Shown: piece after piece, positions 1 through 6,378 of the stretch
Numbering within the stretch: the stretch's first letter is position 1
Layout of the letters: every line of letters starts with the position of its first letter
Notes under the pieces: generated by a model
What the model was told of the DNA's origin: nothing
What the model saw: the letters and a program-made list of their open reading frames with translations, nothing else
Databases searched by the model: none
From: Phycisphaerae bacterium
GTDB taxonomy: Bacteria; Planctomycetota; Phycisphaerae; WQYP01
Reading direction: 5' to 3'
NCBI GenBank assembly: GCA_013044065.1
Contig: JABEVA010000007.1
Location: forward strand, 1 to 14,460
Length of the DNA stretch: 14,460 bases
Made by a program: the position numbers and the translations under genes

Positions 1-585
1 CTGAACCTGCTGGAACACCGCGCCCCGGCCCGCTGGGCGGTGCAATCGCGGCGGGATTACACGCTTTTATTGCGATGGGTGGTGGCCAATTACGGCAAGA
101 TTCCCAAGAAACGTCGGGCGGCGGTGATCGCGGAAACCTGCTATTACCAATGGCACCGTTTTGGCCATTGGGAAACCGTGGAAAAATCGCTGGGAATTGT
201 TACCTCCCGGCACATCGAAAAAGGCTTGCGGTGGAATGGCCGCAACTACACCTACCGCGGGTTTGAGTTCGGTACGATCCGCCGTTACGTGAAAAAACTC
301 AAGCGGCCGCCGCAGCCGTGCTGCTGTTTTCCATTTTTTTCCGGCGTTATTGTGCATGATATGCTCCAGCACCACCCGCAGCCCTGCGGCTGTTTTGGCC
401 GGGTGTGGCAACGGGCTCATGAACCCACGGTTATCGAACGACGCCTGGCCATCAGCCTTGGCGGCGATGTCGTGCTTGCCGCGGCGCTGGGCGTGGTATT
501 GATCTCCGGCGGACGCAGCGATTCCACCGCTATTACCACCGGCGACGCCAGCTCAGGCTCCGGCCAAGCCCCCATTGCCAGTTAG
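1..585 (+). CDS. 3' part of an unrecognised protein, 5' end outside the window
   Basis: The frame is open from the first base to a TAG at 583-585, so this is the C-terminal 194 residues of a longer protein. The first 100 or so residues are basic and aromatic-rich (for example YGKIPKKRRAAV, YYQWHRFGHWE, a run ending RRYVKKLKR). They resemble the cytosolic tail of some family 2 glycosyltransferases, but I cannot identify the family. After the KKLKR stretch the character changes: two Cys-rich pieces (QPCCCF and QPCGCF) are followed by a hydrophobic segment (about residues 150-170) and a Ser/Thr/Gly-rich end. The DNA of this tail contains two near-identical hairpin plus T-run elements, so the true ancestral end may lie near base 300. 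Convergent with the VOC gene downstream. Reading frame fairly sure, function unknown. Confidence 0.55.
   Translation: MNLLEHRAPARWAVQSRRDYTLLLRWVVANYGKIPKKRRAAVIAETCYYQWHRFGHWETVEKSLGIVTSRHIEKGLRWNGRNYTYRGFEFGTIRRYVKKLKRPPQPCCCFPFFSGVIVHDMLQHHPQPCGCFGRVWQRAHEPTVIERRLAISLGGDVVLAAALGVVLISGGRSDSTAITTGDASSGSGQAPIAS
309..399 (+). repeat. Pair of near-identical hairpin plus T-tract elements inside the upstream ORF
   Basis: Bases 309-329 and 377-397 match at 19 of 21 positions (consensus CCGCAGCCnTGCnGCTGTTTT). The first can fold as GCAGC-CGT-GCTGC and the second as CAGCC-CTGC-GGCTG, each followed at once or nearly so by TTTT, the form of a weak intrinsic terminator. They lie in the frame of the upstream ORF and encode the paired QPCCCF and QPCGCF peptides. 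Stems are only five base pairs, so a terminator role is uncertain; the duplication itself is seen directly. Confidence 0.4.
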
Positions 586-588
586 CCT

Positions 589-675
589 CCGCTGAAAAAG
601 CGGTGCCTTTTGTGGCACGGACCAGCCCGTGGTGTTACCACGATTGCCAGAGGAATACACCTCGAATGCGAGGTG
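589..675. repeat. Four consecutive perfect stem-loops in a convergent intergenic region
   Basis: Four perfect short hairpins follow the stop codon at 583-585: CCGCT-GAAAA-AGCGG (589-603), GTGCC-TTTTGT-GGCAC (603-618), CGTGGT-GTT-ACCACG (628-642) and CACCTCG-AATG-CGAGGTG (658-675). The region lies between two convergent genes, where bidirectional transcription stops are expected, but none of the stems is followed by a clean T tract. It may be a terminator cluster or a structured RNA. The remaining bases to 777 hold no convincing gene. Confidence 0.4.
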
Positions 676-777
676 CAATTGCAAAGCGGCTGATCTAGCG
701 GAAAAGAGCCGGGCATGTGTCGCCTGGGCGGCGTGGTTGGCCGGAGAGGTCATAATGGGCAGCGGCCGACACCGCAT

Positions 778-1122
778 CTACGCGTCCTTGGCCTGTGCCA
801 CATAGCCCGGCGGGTAATAAATTAACTCGGTGACGTTTCCGGCAGGGTCTGTGAGGTAAATGCCCTGAGTGCCGTCGCGGTGGGTGGCAATGGTGCGCCC
901 GCAGCGTTCCGCCATGGTGTGTAAGTCTTGCATGCTCACGCGCAAAGCCACATGCGGCGGATGCTGCTGTGGCAAAACCAGGGCCAGCTTGCCCTGGCCG
1001 ATTTTCAAAAACGCCCAGCTTGCGTCTTGGTACAAAACCGTGGCTCCGAAGTTGTCGCGGTAGAATTGCACGGCCGTCGGGATATCGGCCGTTTGAATTG
1101 CCACGTGGTCCATTTCAAACAT
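778..1122 (-). CDS. VOC (glyoxalase/bleomycin-resistance fold) family protein
   Basis: A 114-residue single-domain vicinal oxygen chelate protein, probably acting as a dimer in the cytoplasm. It opens with the typical MDHVAIQTADIPTAVQFYRDNFGA (about residues 4-27), the first beta-alpha-beta unit. It ends with YLTDPAGNVTELIYYP, the signature of the last strand. His6, His57 and Glu99 are in the places where the family usually binds its metal. The start is set by AAGGAG about 7 nt upstream of the ATG at 1122; an upstream in-frame start at 1188 would add 22 residues without family similarity. The substrate cannot be read from the sequence; glyoxalase I, dioxygenase and resistance-protein roles all occur in this fold. 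It is divergent from galE, sharing the 1123-1266 spacer. Confidence 0.85.
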   Translation of the reverse strand: MFEMDHVAIQTADIPTAVQFYRDNFGATVLYQDASWAFLKIGQGKLALVLPQQHPPHVALRVSMQDLHTMAERCGRTIATHRDGTQGIYLTDPAGNVTELIYYPPGYVAQAKDA

Positions 1123-1249
1123 GTTGCAGCTCCTTGGTAAAACCGGGGTAGCGTGGCGGGCCTCGCAGCCGCATCGGCCATGCTTCACTCTACCATTTTA
1201 CACCATGGCCCGTCGAGATTAACGTATAGACTAAATTGGAATGGTCACC

Positions 1250-1270
1250 ATGGCTTTGGGGATATTATGA
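1250..1270 (+). other. Possible six-codon leader ORF overlapping the galE start
   Basis: ATG at 1250 opens a mini-ORF (MALGIL) whose TGA at 1268-1270 overlaps the galE ATG at 1267 in the ATGA arrangement typical of translational coupling. galE itself has only a weak Shine-Dalgarno site (GGGG at 1258-1261), which lies inside this mini-ORF. Short ORFs of this size arise easily by chance, so this is a possibility only. Confidence 0.2.
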
Positions 1271-2247
1271 ATATTGCGGTAATCGGTGGAGCGGGGTTTA
1301 TCGGTTCTCATGCGGTGAAGTTGCTCGTGGGGCGTGGCCATCAGGTAACGGCCATTGATAATTTAACCAATGGCCATCGTGCGGCGGTGCATGGGCAGGC
1401 GGCGTTTTATGCTTTGGATTGTGGCCAGACGGCCGCATTGGCCGCGGTGTTCCAAGCCCGGAAAATTGAGGCGGTCATGCATTTTGCCGCCAATGCCTAC
1501 GTGGGTGAAAGTGTGGAAGATCCACGCAAGTATTACCGCAATAACGTGGCCCACACCATCAGCATGCTCGACGCGATGCACCTATGCGGGATCAAAAAAT
1601 TGGTTTTTTCCAGCACCTGTGCCACCTACGGCCAGCCGGACCATGTACCTATTACCGAAGATATGCCGCAGCGCCCGATCAGTCCGTATGGTCAAAGCAA
1701 ATGGATGGTGGAGCGCATTTTGCAGGATACAGCGCAGGCGGAAGGACTCTCTTTTGCCGCGCCGCGTTATTTTAACGTCGCCGGTTCGGCGTTGGACGGC
1801 AGCATCGGCGAAGACCATCGTCCGGAAACGCATCTGATTCCGATTGTATTGCAGGTGGCCTTGGGGCAGCGGCCGCAGGTGGATATTTTTGGCCATGATT
1901 ACCCCACCGCCGACGGCACCTGCATTCGTGATTATGTCCACGTATGGGATCTGGTGGAGGCCCACCTGGTATTGCTGGAAAACCTGAAGCCCGGTTGCGG
2001 TTTGTTTTACAATCTGGGGGTAGGACGTGGGTATTCGGTGCGCGAAATCATCAACGTATGCAGGCGGGTGACCAACGCCAACATTGCCACGCGTGAAGTC
2101 ACACGCCGCGCCGGTGACCCGCCGGAACTATTTGCCGATCCTGGCAAAATGGCCCGTGATTTCGGATGGAAAGCGAAAATCACCGACTTGGAAGAAATTG
2201 TGCGATCCGCATGGCGCTGGTTTCAGGCACATCCGAATGGGTATTAG
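1267..2247 (+). CDS. galE: UDP-glucose 4-epimerase
   Basis: A 326-residue extended short-chain dehydrogenase that would interconvert UDP-glucose and UDP-galactose with bound NAD, feeding exopolysaccharide or LPS sugar supply. The NAD-binding GGAGFIGS motif is at residues 7-14, followed by the acidic residue of IDNL (Asp31). The catalytic set is present: Ser116-Thr117 in SSTCATYG and Tyr141-x3-Lys145 in YGQSK. The central PRYFNVAG, the DGSIGEDH loop and the GTCIRDYVHVWDLVEAH stretch are diagnostic of GalE rather than of dTDP-glucose dehydratases. Length is normal for the bacterial enzyme. The start at 1267 places the Rossmann motif at the expected distance; an in-frame upstream start at 1153 would add 38 residues unlike the family. 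The antiporter gene follows about 200 nt later. Confidence 0.93.
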   Translation: MNIAVIGGAGFIGSHAVKLLVGRGHQVTAIDNLTNGHRAAVHGQAAFYALDCGQTAALAAVFQARKIEAVMHFAANAYVGESVEDPRKYYRNNVAHTISMLDAMHLCGIKKLVFSSTCATYGQPDHVPITEDMPQRPISPYGQSKWMVERILQDTAQAEGLSFAAPRYFNVAGSALDGSIGEDHRPETHLIPIVLQVALGQRPQVDIFGHDYPTADGTCIRDYVHVWDLVEAHLVLLENLKPGCGLFYNLGVGRGYSVREIINVCRRVTNANIATREVTRRAGDPPELFADPGKMARDFGWKAKITDLEEIVRSAWRWFQAHPNGY

Positions 2248-2449
2248 CCAAATACGCACAGACCCCACCGCCGCAGTTTGCGGATAGGAGGATCGCCGAC
2301 CGATTTTACGCTTCGTTGGCGCTGTGGGTACCCATTTTTTCACACTTCAGATTAACATAGCGGCCATGATAGTCGCTTGGCTTGGCAACTTGGATCATCT
2401 GAAACACTGGGGCATGGCGGCCACGGCAGCGCCTGGTTTGGGCGAGCCT

Positions 2450-3919
2450 ATGGAAACGGCTTTGCTGCTGGCGATACTGGGGCTGCTGGGGGCCATTGCG
2501 GTGCTTTCCAGTCGTACCGCCGATCGGCTGGGCGTGCCGGCGGTGTTGATTTTGCTGGTGTTGGGCATGGTGGCCGGCAGGCAAGGGGTGGGGGGAATTT
2601 CCTTTACCGATTACCACTTTGCCTTTCGCGTCGGAACGCTGGCCCTGATTTTAATTCTTTTTGAAGGCGGCTTCAGCACGTCCCTGGCCCAGGTGCAAAG
2701 TGTGCTGCTGCCCGCTTCGATTTTGGCCACCTTTGGCGTGGCGCTTACCGCGGCGCTGGTGGCGGTTGCGGCTCATCTGTTTGGTTTAACCTGGACCAAA
2801 TCCCTGCTGATCGGCGCGGTGGTATCTTCCACCGATACCGCAGCGGTGTTTTCGGTACTACGCGCCGGCAGCCTGCGGCTTAACACGAAAATCAGCCGCA
2901 CGATTGAAGTGGAATCGTGCCTGAACGACCCCATGGCGGTTATTTTGACCACCATTCTAATTCAGGCCTTTTCATTGCATCGTCCACCCGCCTGGATGAT
3001 GCTGCTGCAGGTACCGGTGCAACTGGTGGTCGGAGCCGGGACGGGGATCTTGATCGGGCTGGCCGGGAGATTTATTCTTCGCCGCCTGCCGCTGACCACC
3101 TCCGCCCTGATTCCCGCTTTTACCGTGGCCTTGGCCTTGGTTTCCTTCGGCATAGCCACGCTGGCGCAGGGCAGTGGATTTTTGGCGGTTTATTTAACGG
3201 GCGTTTTTCTAGATGCTTCCTCCCTGCCGTACCGCAGCGCCTTGATTCGCGTTCATGCGGCGTTGGCGTGGCTGGGCCAGATCGGCATGTTTTTGATGCT
3301 GGGTCTGCTGGTGTTTCCGTCGCAGCTTTGGCAGGTGGCCTGGACTGGTTTGGCGGTGGCCCTGGTGCTGGCGTTGATAGCCCGCCCGGTGGCGGTGGCC
3401 TTGTGCCTGTTCCCTCTGCGCTATTCGGCCAAAGAAACGGCGTTCATAGGATGGGTGGGTTTGCGCGGCGCGGTGCCCATTATTCTGGCGACCTTTCCTG
3501 TGATGGCTCATCTTCCAGGTGCGCGGCATATCTTCAACATCGTATTTTTTCTGGTGGTGATGAACACCCTGGTGCCGGGGGCAACCATTCGCCGGGTAAC
3601 CCGGTGGTTCAAACTTGGCGCGGAGGAAAAGCCGGCCCCGGATGCGGTGCTGGAAATCAATTCCCCCCGGGCGCTGGCCAGCGATCTGGCCAGCTTTTTA
3701 ATAGAGCCATCGGTGGCGGTATGCGGGGCCACACTGCGGGAAATTGAGTTTCCACCCGCCGCGGCGGTCATGCTGATTGTGCGTGGCGAGGAATTTATTG
3801 CCGCCCGTGGAGACACGCGTCTGGAGCCGGGCGATCATGTCTATATTTTCTTTAACCGGCGGGATCGGGGGCTCATTGATTTGCTCTTTGGTCGGGCGGA
3901 GGTGGGAGGTACAATGTGA
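2450..3919 (+). CDS. CPA1 cation (K+ or Na+)/proton antiporter with C-terminal RCK_C domain, NhaP2/CvrA-like
   Basis: A 489-residue inner-membrane antiporter with about 12 hydrophobic segments covering residues 1-400, then a soluble C-terminal domain. Ion-site motifs of the CPA1 family are clear: SSTDTAAVF (126-134, Asp129), ESCLNDPMAV with the Asn159-Asp160 pair, and GLRGAVPI (Arg339). Residues about 415-485 (from EPSVAVCGATL to VYIFFNRRD) form an RCK_C/TrkA-C ligand-binding domain, as in E. coli NhaP2, a K+/H+ antiporter. The start was chosen where homology begins (METALLLAILGLLG); it has no good Shine-Dalgarno site, and in-frame starts at 2414, 2366 or GTG 2324 are possible. An AGGAGGA at 2286-2292 is too far upstream to serve any of them. 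RCK_C domains of related transporters bind c-di-AMP, relevant because a diadenylate cyclase gene lies about 8 kb downstream. Confidence 0.9.
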   Translation: METALLLAILGLLGAIAVLSSRTADRLGVPAVLILLVLGMVAGRQGVGGISFTDYHFAFRVGTLALILILFEGGFSTSLAQVQSVLLPASILATFGVALTAALVAVAAHLFGLTWTKSLLIGAVVSSTDTAAVFSVLRAGSLRLNTKISRTIEVESCLNDPMAVILTTILIQAFSLHRPPAWMMLLQVPVQLVVGAGTGILIGLAGRFILRRLPLTTSALIPAFTVALALVSFGIATLAQGSGFLAVYLTGVFLDASSLPYRSALIRVHAALAWLGQIGMFLMLGLLVFPSQLWQVAWTGLAVALVLALIARPVAVALCLFPLRYSAKETAFIGWVGLRGAVPIILATFPVMAHLPGARHIFNIVFFLVVMNTLVPGATIRRVTRWFKLGAEEKPAPDAVLEINSPRALASDLASFLIEPSVAVCGATLREIEFPPAAAVMLIVRGEEFIAARGDTRLEPGDHVYIFFNRRDRGLIDLLFGRAEVGGTM

Positions 3920-4057
3920 TAGGGTTGAGCGATGCCGTACGCCCGGTCGGGGCGGCGGGATTAGAGTCCGATGGGCGCAAAAATAGGACCTTCTTGGCGA
4001 GGGCTTCATGAAAGCGTAGCGTTTGACGGTTGCGGCCTACTAATTGGAGAAACTCTT

Positions 4058-4477
4058 ATGCCTAAAGATACACCAGTAATCGGCAAATCGAACAAGATTG
4101 TCTGGGCGGGGCGAATTATCAGCGCTCTGCCGGTGCTGCTGATGGGGAGTGGTGGCGTGATGGCGCTGGTCAACCCGGCACCGGTGCGGCCAACATTTAC
4201 CGCGCTTGGCTATCCGGCACATCTGGTGCCGGTGATCGCGGTGGTGGAAGTCATTTGCGCAATCCTGTACGCCATGCCGCAAACCGCGGTACTGGGGGCA
4301 ATTTTGTTGACCGGCTATCTTGGTGGGGCGACGGCCAGCCATGTACGTGTCGGGCAGTGGCTGTTTATATTGCCGGTGGCGGTGGGTGTGTTGGTGTGGA
4401 TGGGATTGTATTTACGCGATGCCCGGGTGCGATTCCTGATTCCCTGGCGAAAGGTGGCTGCTCACAGCTCGTCATGA
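4058..4477 (+). CDS. DoxX-like membrane protein
   Basis: A 139-residue protein with four predicted membrane helices (about residues 15-37, 58-80, 84-100 and 104-122). It matches the DoxX-like family in the first helix (GRIISALPVLLMGSGG), in the second (HLVPVIAVVEVICAILYAMPQTAVLGAILLTGYLGGATASHVR) and in the short basic C-terminus. Start supported by GGAGA at 4046-4050, 7 nt before ATG; an in-frame ATG at 3971 lacks this. Biochemical role not established; DoxX relatives are linked to redox and thiol stress complexes in some bacteria. It is the first gene of the small-gene block that runs to 7926. Confidence 0.85.
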   Translation: MPKDTPVIGKSNKIVWAGRIISALPVLLMGSGGVMALVNPAPVRPTFTALGYPAHLVPVIAVVEVICAILYAMPQTAVLGAILLTGYLGGATASHVRVGQWLFILPVAVGVLVWMGLYLRDARVRFLIPWRKVAAHSSS

Positions 4478-4526
4478 CTTTATTATCTGTTTGCGTTGGC
4501 GTTGTGATCGCTTGAAAGGAGAAACC

Positions 4527-4946
4527 ATGTTGATACAACCGCATCTCAATTTTGAAGGCCGCTGTGATGAAGCCATTGCGTTTTACCGCATGGCGCTGGG
4601 TGCGCAAGTGACCATGTTGATGCGCTACAAGGACATCCCGGTTGATCCGGATTCGAAAATATGCAAACCATCTGCGGAATCCGCTGAGAAAGTGTGCCAT
4701 GCGGCCCTTCGCGTCGGTGAGACCGTCATCTCACTAACCGATGGCCGGAATCTCGGAAAGCCGGTATTTAACGGCATCATGCTTTCACTGAGCGTTCGGA
4801 ACGATGCTGAGGCCAGGCAGTTCTATACCGCCCTTTCGACTGGCGGAACCGTCGTTGTGCCGTTAGGCAAGACTTTTTTTTCATCCAGCTTTGGTATGGT
4901 CACAGACCGTTTCGGTGTATGCTGGATGGTACTTGTGGCTCATTAA
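4527..4946 (+). CDS. PhnB-like VOC family protein
   Basis: A 139-residue protein of the PhnB/3-demethylubiquinone methyltransferase-like subgroup of the VOC superfamily. It shows the typical start (QPHLNFEGRCDEAIAFYRMALGAQV), then MRYKDIP, VCHAALRVGETVISLTDG in the middle, and an ending GMVTDRFGVCWMV, where the family has DRFGxxW. Catalysis is not known for most members. A strong AAAGGAG site at 4515-4521 lies 5 nt before the ATG at 4527. The in-frame upstream start at 4491 would bury that site in the coding sequence. Its leader (GAAAGGAGAAACCATG) is nearly the same as the leader of the SRPBCC gene in this block. Confidence 0.88.
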   Translation: MLIQPHLNFEGRCDEAIAFYRMALGAQVTMLMRYKDIPVDPDSKICKPSAESAEKVCHAALRVGETVISLTDGRNLGKPVFNGIMLSLSVRNDAEARQFYTALSTGGTVVVPLGKTFFSSSFGMVTDRFGVCWMVLVAH

Positions 4947-4957
4947 AGGAATTCATC

Positions 4958-5341
4958 ATGGAAAGAGCATTGGAGGTTGGTAAGAAACTGGTGGAATTGA
5001 CGAAGCAAGGCCGCTGGCTGGAAGCGGTTGATACGCTTTACAGCTCCGAGATTGTAAGCATCGAAGCGTGTGCGATGCAGCCTGGCAAGCAGCGGGTGGA
5101 GGGGATTGCGGCGGTTAGAGAAAAAACCGTGAGGTTCTTAAATGATGTTGACGTTCATTCTTGTGTAGTCACGGGACCGTGGCCGCATGGAGATCGCTTC
5201 ATCGTCGGCTTCACTTTGGACCACACGCCGAAAAATGGTCCCATGGCGGGGAAGCGGCTTAACGTTGAGGAAGCCGCCCTCTATACCGTTAAGGACGGAA
5301 AAATAGCCAAGGAAGAGTTCTTTTGCAAAATGCCCGGGTAG
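4958..5341 (+). CDS. SnoaL-like / NTF2-fold small protein
   Basis: A 127-residue protein with the pattern of the NTF2-like cone fold: an N-terminal helix with LVELTKQGRWLEAVDTLYSSEIVSIE, a mid-section GIAAVREKTVRFLND, and C-terminal strands RFIVGFTLDHTPKNGPMAGKRLNVEEAALYTVKDGKIAKEEFF. SnoaL-like proteins include isomerases, cyclases and non-catalytic binding proteins; the substrate is not evident. AAAGGA at 4945-4950 lies 7 nt before the ATG. The gene begins 11 nt after the PhnB-like stop, so the two are surely co-transcribed. In-frame start at 4919 would overlap the preceding gene without benefit. Confidence 0.85.
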   Translation: MERALEVGKKLVELTKQGRWLEAVDTLYSSEIVSIEACAMQPGKQRVEGIAAVREKTVRFLNDVDVHSCVVTGPWPHGDRFIVGFTLDHTPKNGPMAGKRLNVEEAALYTVKDGKIAKEEFFCKMPG

Positions 5342-5380
5342 GCTTTGCAACTGCTTTCGGTGACAAAAAAATTGATAGCC

Positions 5381-5408
5381 TTGACATATTCCGTTATAGG
5401 TATATAAT
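5381..5408 (+). promoter_or_regulatory. Near-consensus sigma70 promoter of the ArsR gene
   Basis: TTGACA at 5381-5386, a 16-nt spacer and TATAAT at 5403-5408: both hexamers are perfect. The predicted transcription start, 6 to 9 nt after the -10 box, falls at 5414-5417, on the ATG at 5415. This is by far the best promoter match I see in the window and would make an internal start inside the small-gene block, driving arsR, the SRPBCC gene and probably the two genes after them. Confidence 0.8.
5394..5407. promoter_or_regulatory. Candidate ArsR operator over the -10 box
   Basis: TTATA-GGTA-TATAA is a perfect 5-4-5 inverted repeat that covers the -10 element and most of the spacer. An imperfect extension (TCC on the left, GGA on the right) lies outside it. 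ArsR-family dimers usually repress their own promoter by binding such AT-rich inverted repeats, so autorepression is likely. The binding itself is inferred. Confidence 0.5.
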
Positions 5409-5414
5409 ATGGAT

Positions 5415-5789
5415 ATGGCACGCGCACGGACTACTCTCGATTCCTTTAATGCCGTTGCAGAACCACGGCGTCGGCAGATGCTTGGTGTGCTGGCCGAGGG
5501 AGAGCTTGCCGTCAATGACATCGTGGATTCGCTGGGTTGGCATCAGCCCCAGGTTTCCAAGCATTTAAGAGTACTCCTACAGGTGGGGCTGGTAAGGGTG
5601 CGTCGCGACGGGCGGCAACGGCTCTATAGCGTGGAAGCTGCGCCACTTAAACCCATTCACGATTGGGCTGCGACATTTGAACATCTTTGGCAACATCAAC
5701 TGGACCGTGTGAAACAGCGTGCCGAAGCCAAAGCGGCCTTGGCACGCGATCGGGGCAGTGTGCTTCCGGGCGGGCCAGGAAAAACTTAA
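5415..5789 (+). CDS. ArsR-family winged-helix transcriptional regulator
   Basis: A 124-residue cytoplasmic DNA-binding dimer. AVAEPRRRQMLGVLAEGELAVNDIVDSL, then WHQPQVSKHLRVLLQVGLVRVRRDGRQRLYSV, is a complete winged helix-turn-helix of the ArsR type. The recognition helix is QPQVSKHLRVL and the wing RVRRDGRQRLYSV. The metal-site motif of true arsenic or cadmium sensors (ELCVCDL) is replaced by ELAVNDI, so it is unlikely to sense metals through that site. The C-terminal DWAATFEHLWQHQLDRVK is typical of ArsR proteins paired with SRPBCC genes, one of which follows 24 nt later. The start at 5415 fits the predicted transcription start (a leaderless mRNA). An ATG six bases upstream (5409) would fall before it, and neither has a Shine-Dalgarno site. 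Confidence 0.92.
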   Translation: MARARTTLDSFNAVAEPRRRQMLGVLAEGELAVNDIVDSLGWHQPQVSKHLRVLLQVGLVRVRRDGRQRLYSVEAAPLKPIHDWAATFEHLWQHQLDRVKQRAEAKAALARDRGSVLPGGPGKT

Positions 5790-5813
5790 AGAATTCTTAC
5801 GAAAGGAGTAACC

Positions 5814-6257
5814 ATGTCGGCAATACCATGGCCGGAGCAGTATCTGCTTCATATTGAAAAGAAAATTGATATCGGCGCGACGGCGACGATTGTTTTCGAG
5901 GCCCTCCTCGAACAATTGGGGCCCGGTGCGGACCGTCCTGATGGAACTCTGATGCCCATGAAACTGGAGCCTTGGCCCGGCGGGCGTTGGTATCGCGATC
6001 TGGGCAGCAACGCCGGCCATTTTTGGGGGCATGTGCAGGTGATTAAACCGCCGAGCCTGCTGGAAATCACCGGTCCGATGTTCATGTCCTATCCGGTGAT
6101 ATCGCATGTTCAATACCGCCTGACGGAACAATCGGATGGGACGCGGCTGAGTTTACTGCATCGGGCCATTGGCGATATTGGGTCCGAACACCGCCAAGGT
6201 GCCGATAAAGGCTGGGAACATATTATGTCACGTATTAAGGGCCGTGCGTTACAATAA
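5814..6257 (+). CDS. SRPBCC / AHSA1-like ligand-binding protein
   Basis: A 147-residue START/Bet v1-like (SRPBCC) protein with a hydrophobic ligand cavity. The N-terminal KKIDIGATATIVFEALLEQL matches the AHSA1-like opening, followed by MKLEPWPGGRWYRD, FWGHVQVIKPPSLLEITGPM and a closing helix (DKGWEHIMSRIKGR). The family includes ligand-binding and detoxification proteins; the ligand is unknown. Start set by AAAGGAG at 5802-5808, 5 nt before ATG. It follows arsR closely and would be on its transcript. ArsR plus SRPBCC pairs are a frequent bacterial arrangement, in which the regulator controls the SRPBCC gene. Confidence 0.87.
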   Translation: MSAIPWPEQYLLHIEKKIDIGATATIVFEALLEQLGPGADRPDGTLMPMKLEPWPGGRWYRDLGSNAGHFWGHVQVIKPPSLLEITGPMFMSYPVISHVQYRLTEQSDGTRLSLLHRAIGDIGSEHRQGADKGWEHIMSRIKGRALQ

Positions 6258-6267
6258 GCGAGGCCCG

Positions 6268-6333
6268 ATGGGGAATTGGCTACGCCGCCACGATGAGTAC
6301 GACAAAGTCTCGCCAAAGGACTGTTGCGCTTGA
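6268..6333 (+). pseudogene. Remnant of the C-terminal end of a second DUF899 gene
   Basis: The frame 6268-6333 reads MGNWLRRHDEYDK and ends at TGA after 21 codons. WLRRHDEY matches the C-terminal WWRRHDEY of the intact DUF899 protein immediately downstream. At DNA level, 27 bases (6277-6303 against 7051-7077) agree at 20 positions, most differences being synonymous-type changes. This looks like the last piece of a paralogous or duplicated DUF899 gene left after a deletion. The piece is short, so a chance match cannot be excluded. Confidence 0.4.
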
Positions 6334-6344
6334 TCGCCCAACGA

Positions 6345-6354
6345 TCTCGCGAGA
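6345..6354. promoter_or_regulatory. 10-bp perfect palindrome upstream of the DUF899 gene
   Basis: TCTCGCGAGA is a perfect palindrome lying 10 nt before the Shine-Dalgarno site of the DUF899 gene, in the 121-nt spacer after the SRPBCC gene. It could be an operator or a small RNA hairpin. No function can be assigned from sequence alone. Confidence 0.25.
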
Positions 6355-6378
6355 CCTTACAAAGAAAGGAACCGATCG

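Noticed and set aside
553..777. 74-codon minus-strand ORF beginning right after the VOC stop codon
   Set aside because: It runs through the hairpin array and into the antisense of the first gene, with no recognisable domain.
2271..2283. Hairpin CCGCA-GTT-TGCGG after galE as a terminator
   Set aside because: Only five base pairs and no T tract follows; more likely chance.
2917..3747. 276-codon plus-strand ORF inside the antiporter gene
   Set aside because: Glycine-rich frame-shifted shadow of the antiporter; the antiporter frame holds all family motifs.
3920..4057. Attachment site or direct repeat at the left edge of the small-gene block
   Set aside because: I could not find a repeat matching the right edge near 7926, nor an integrase, so insertion by a defined element is not supported.
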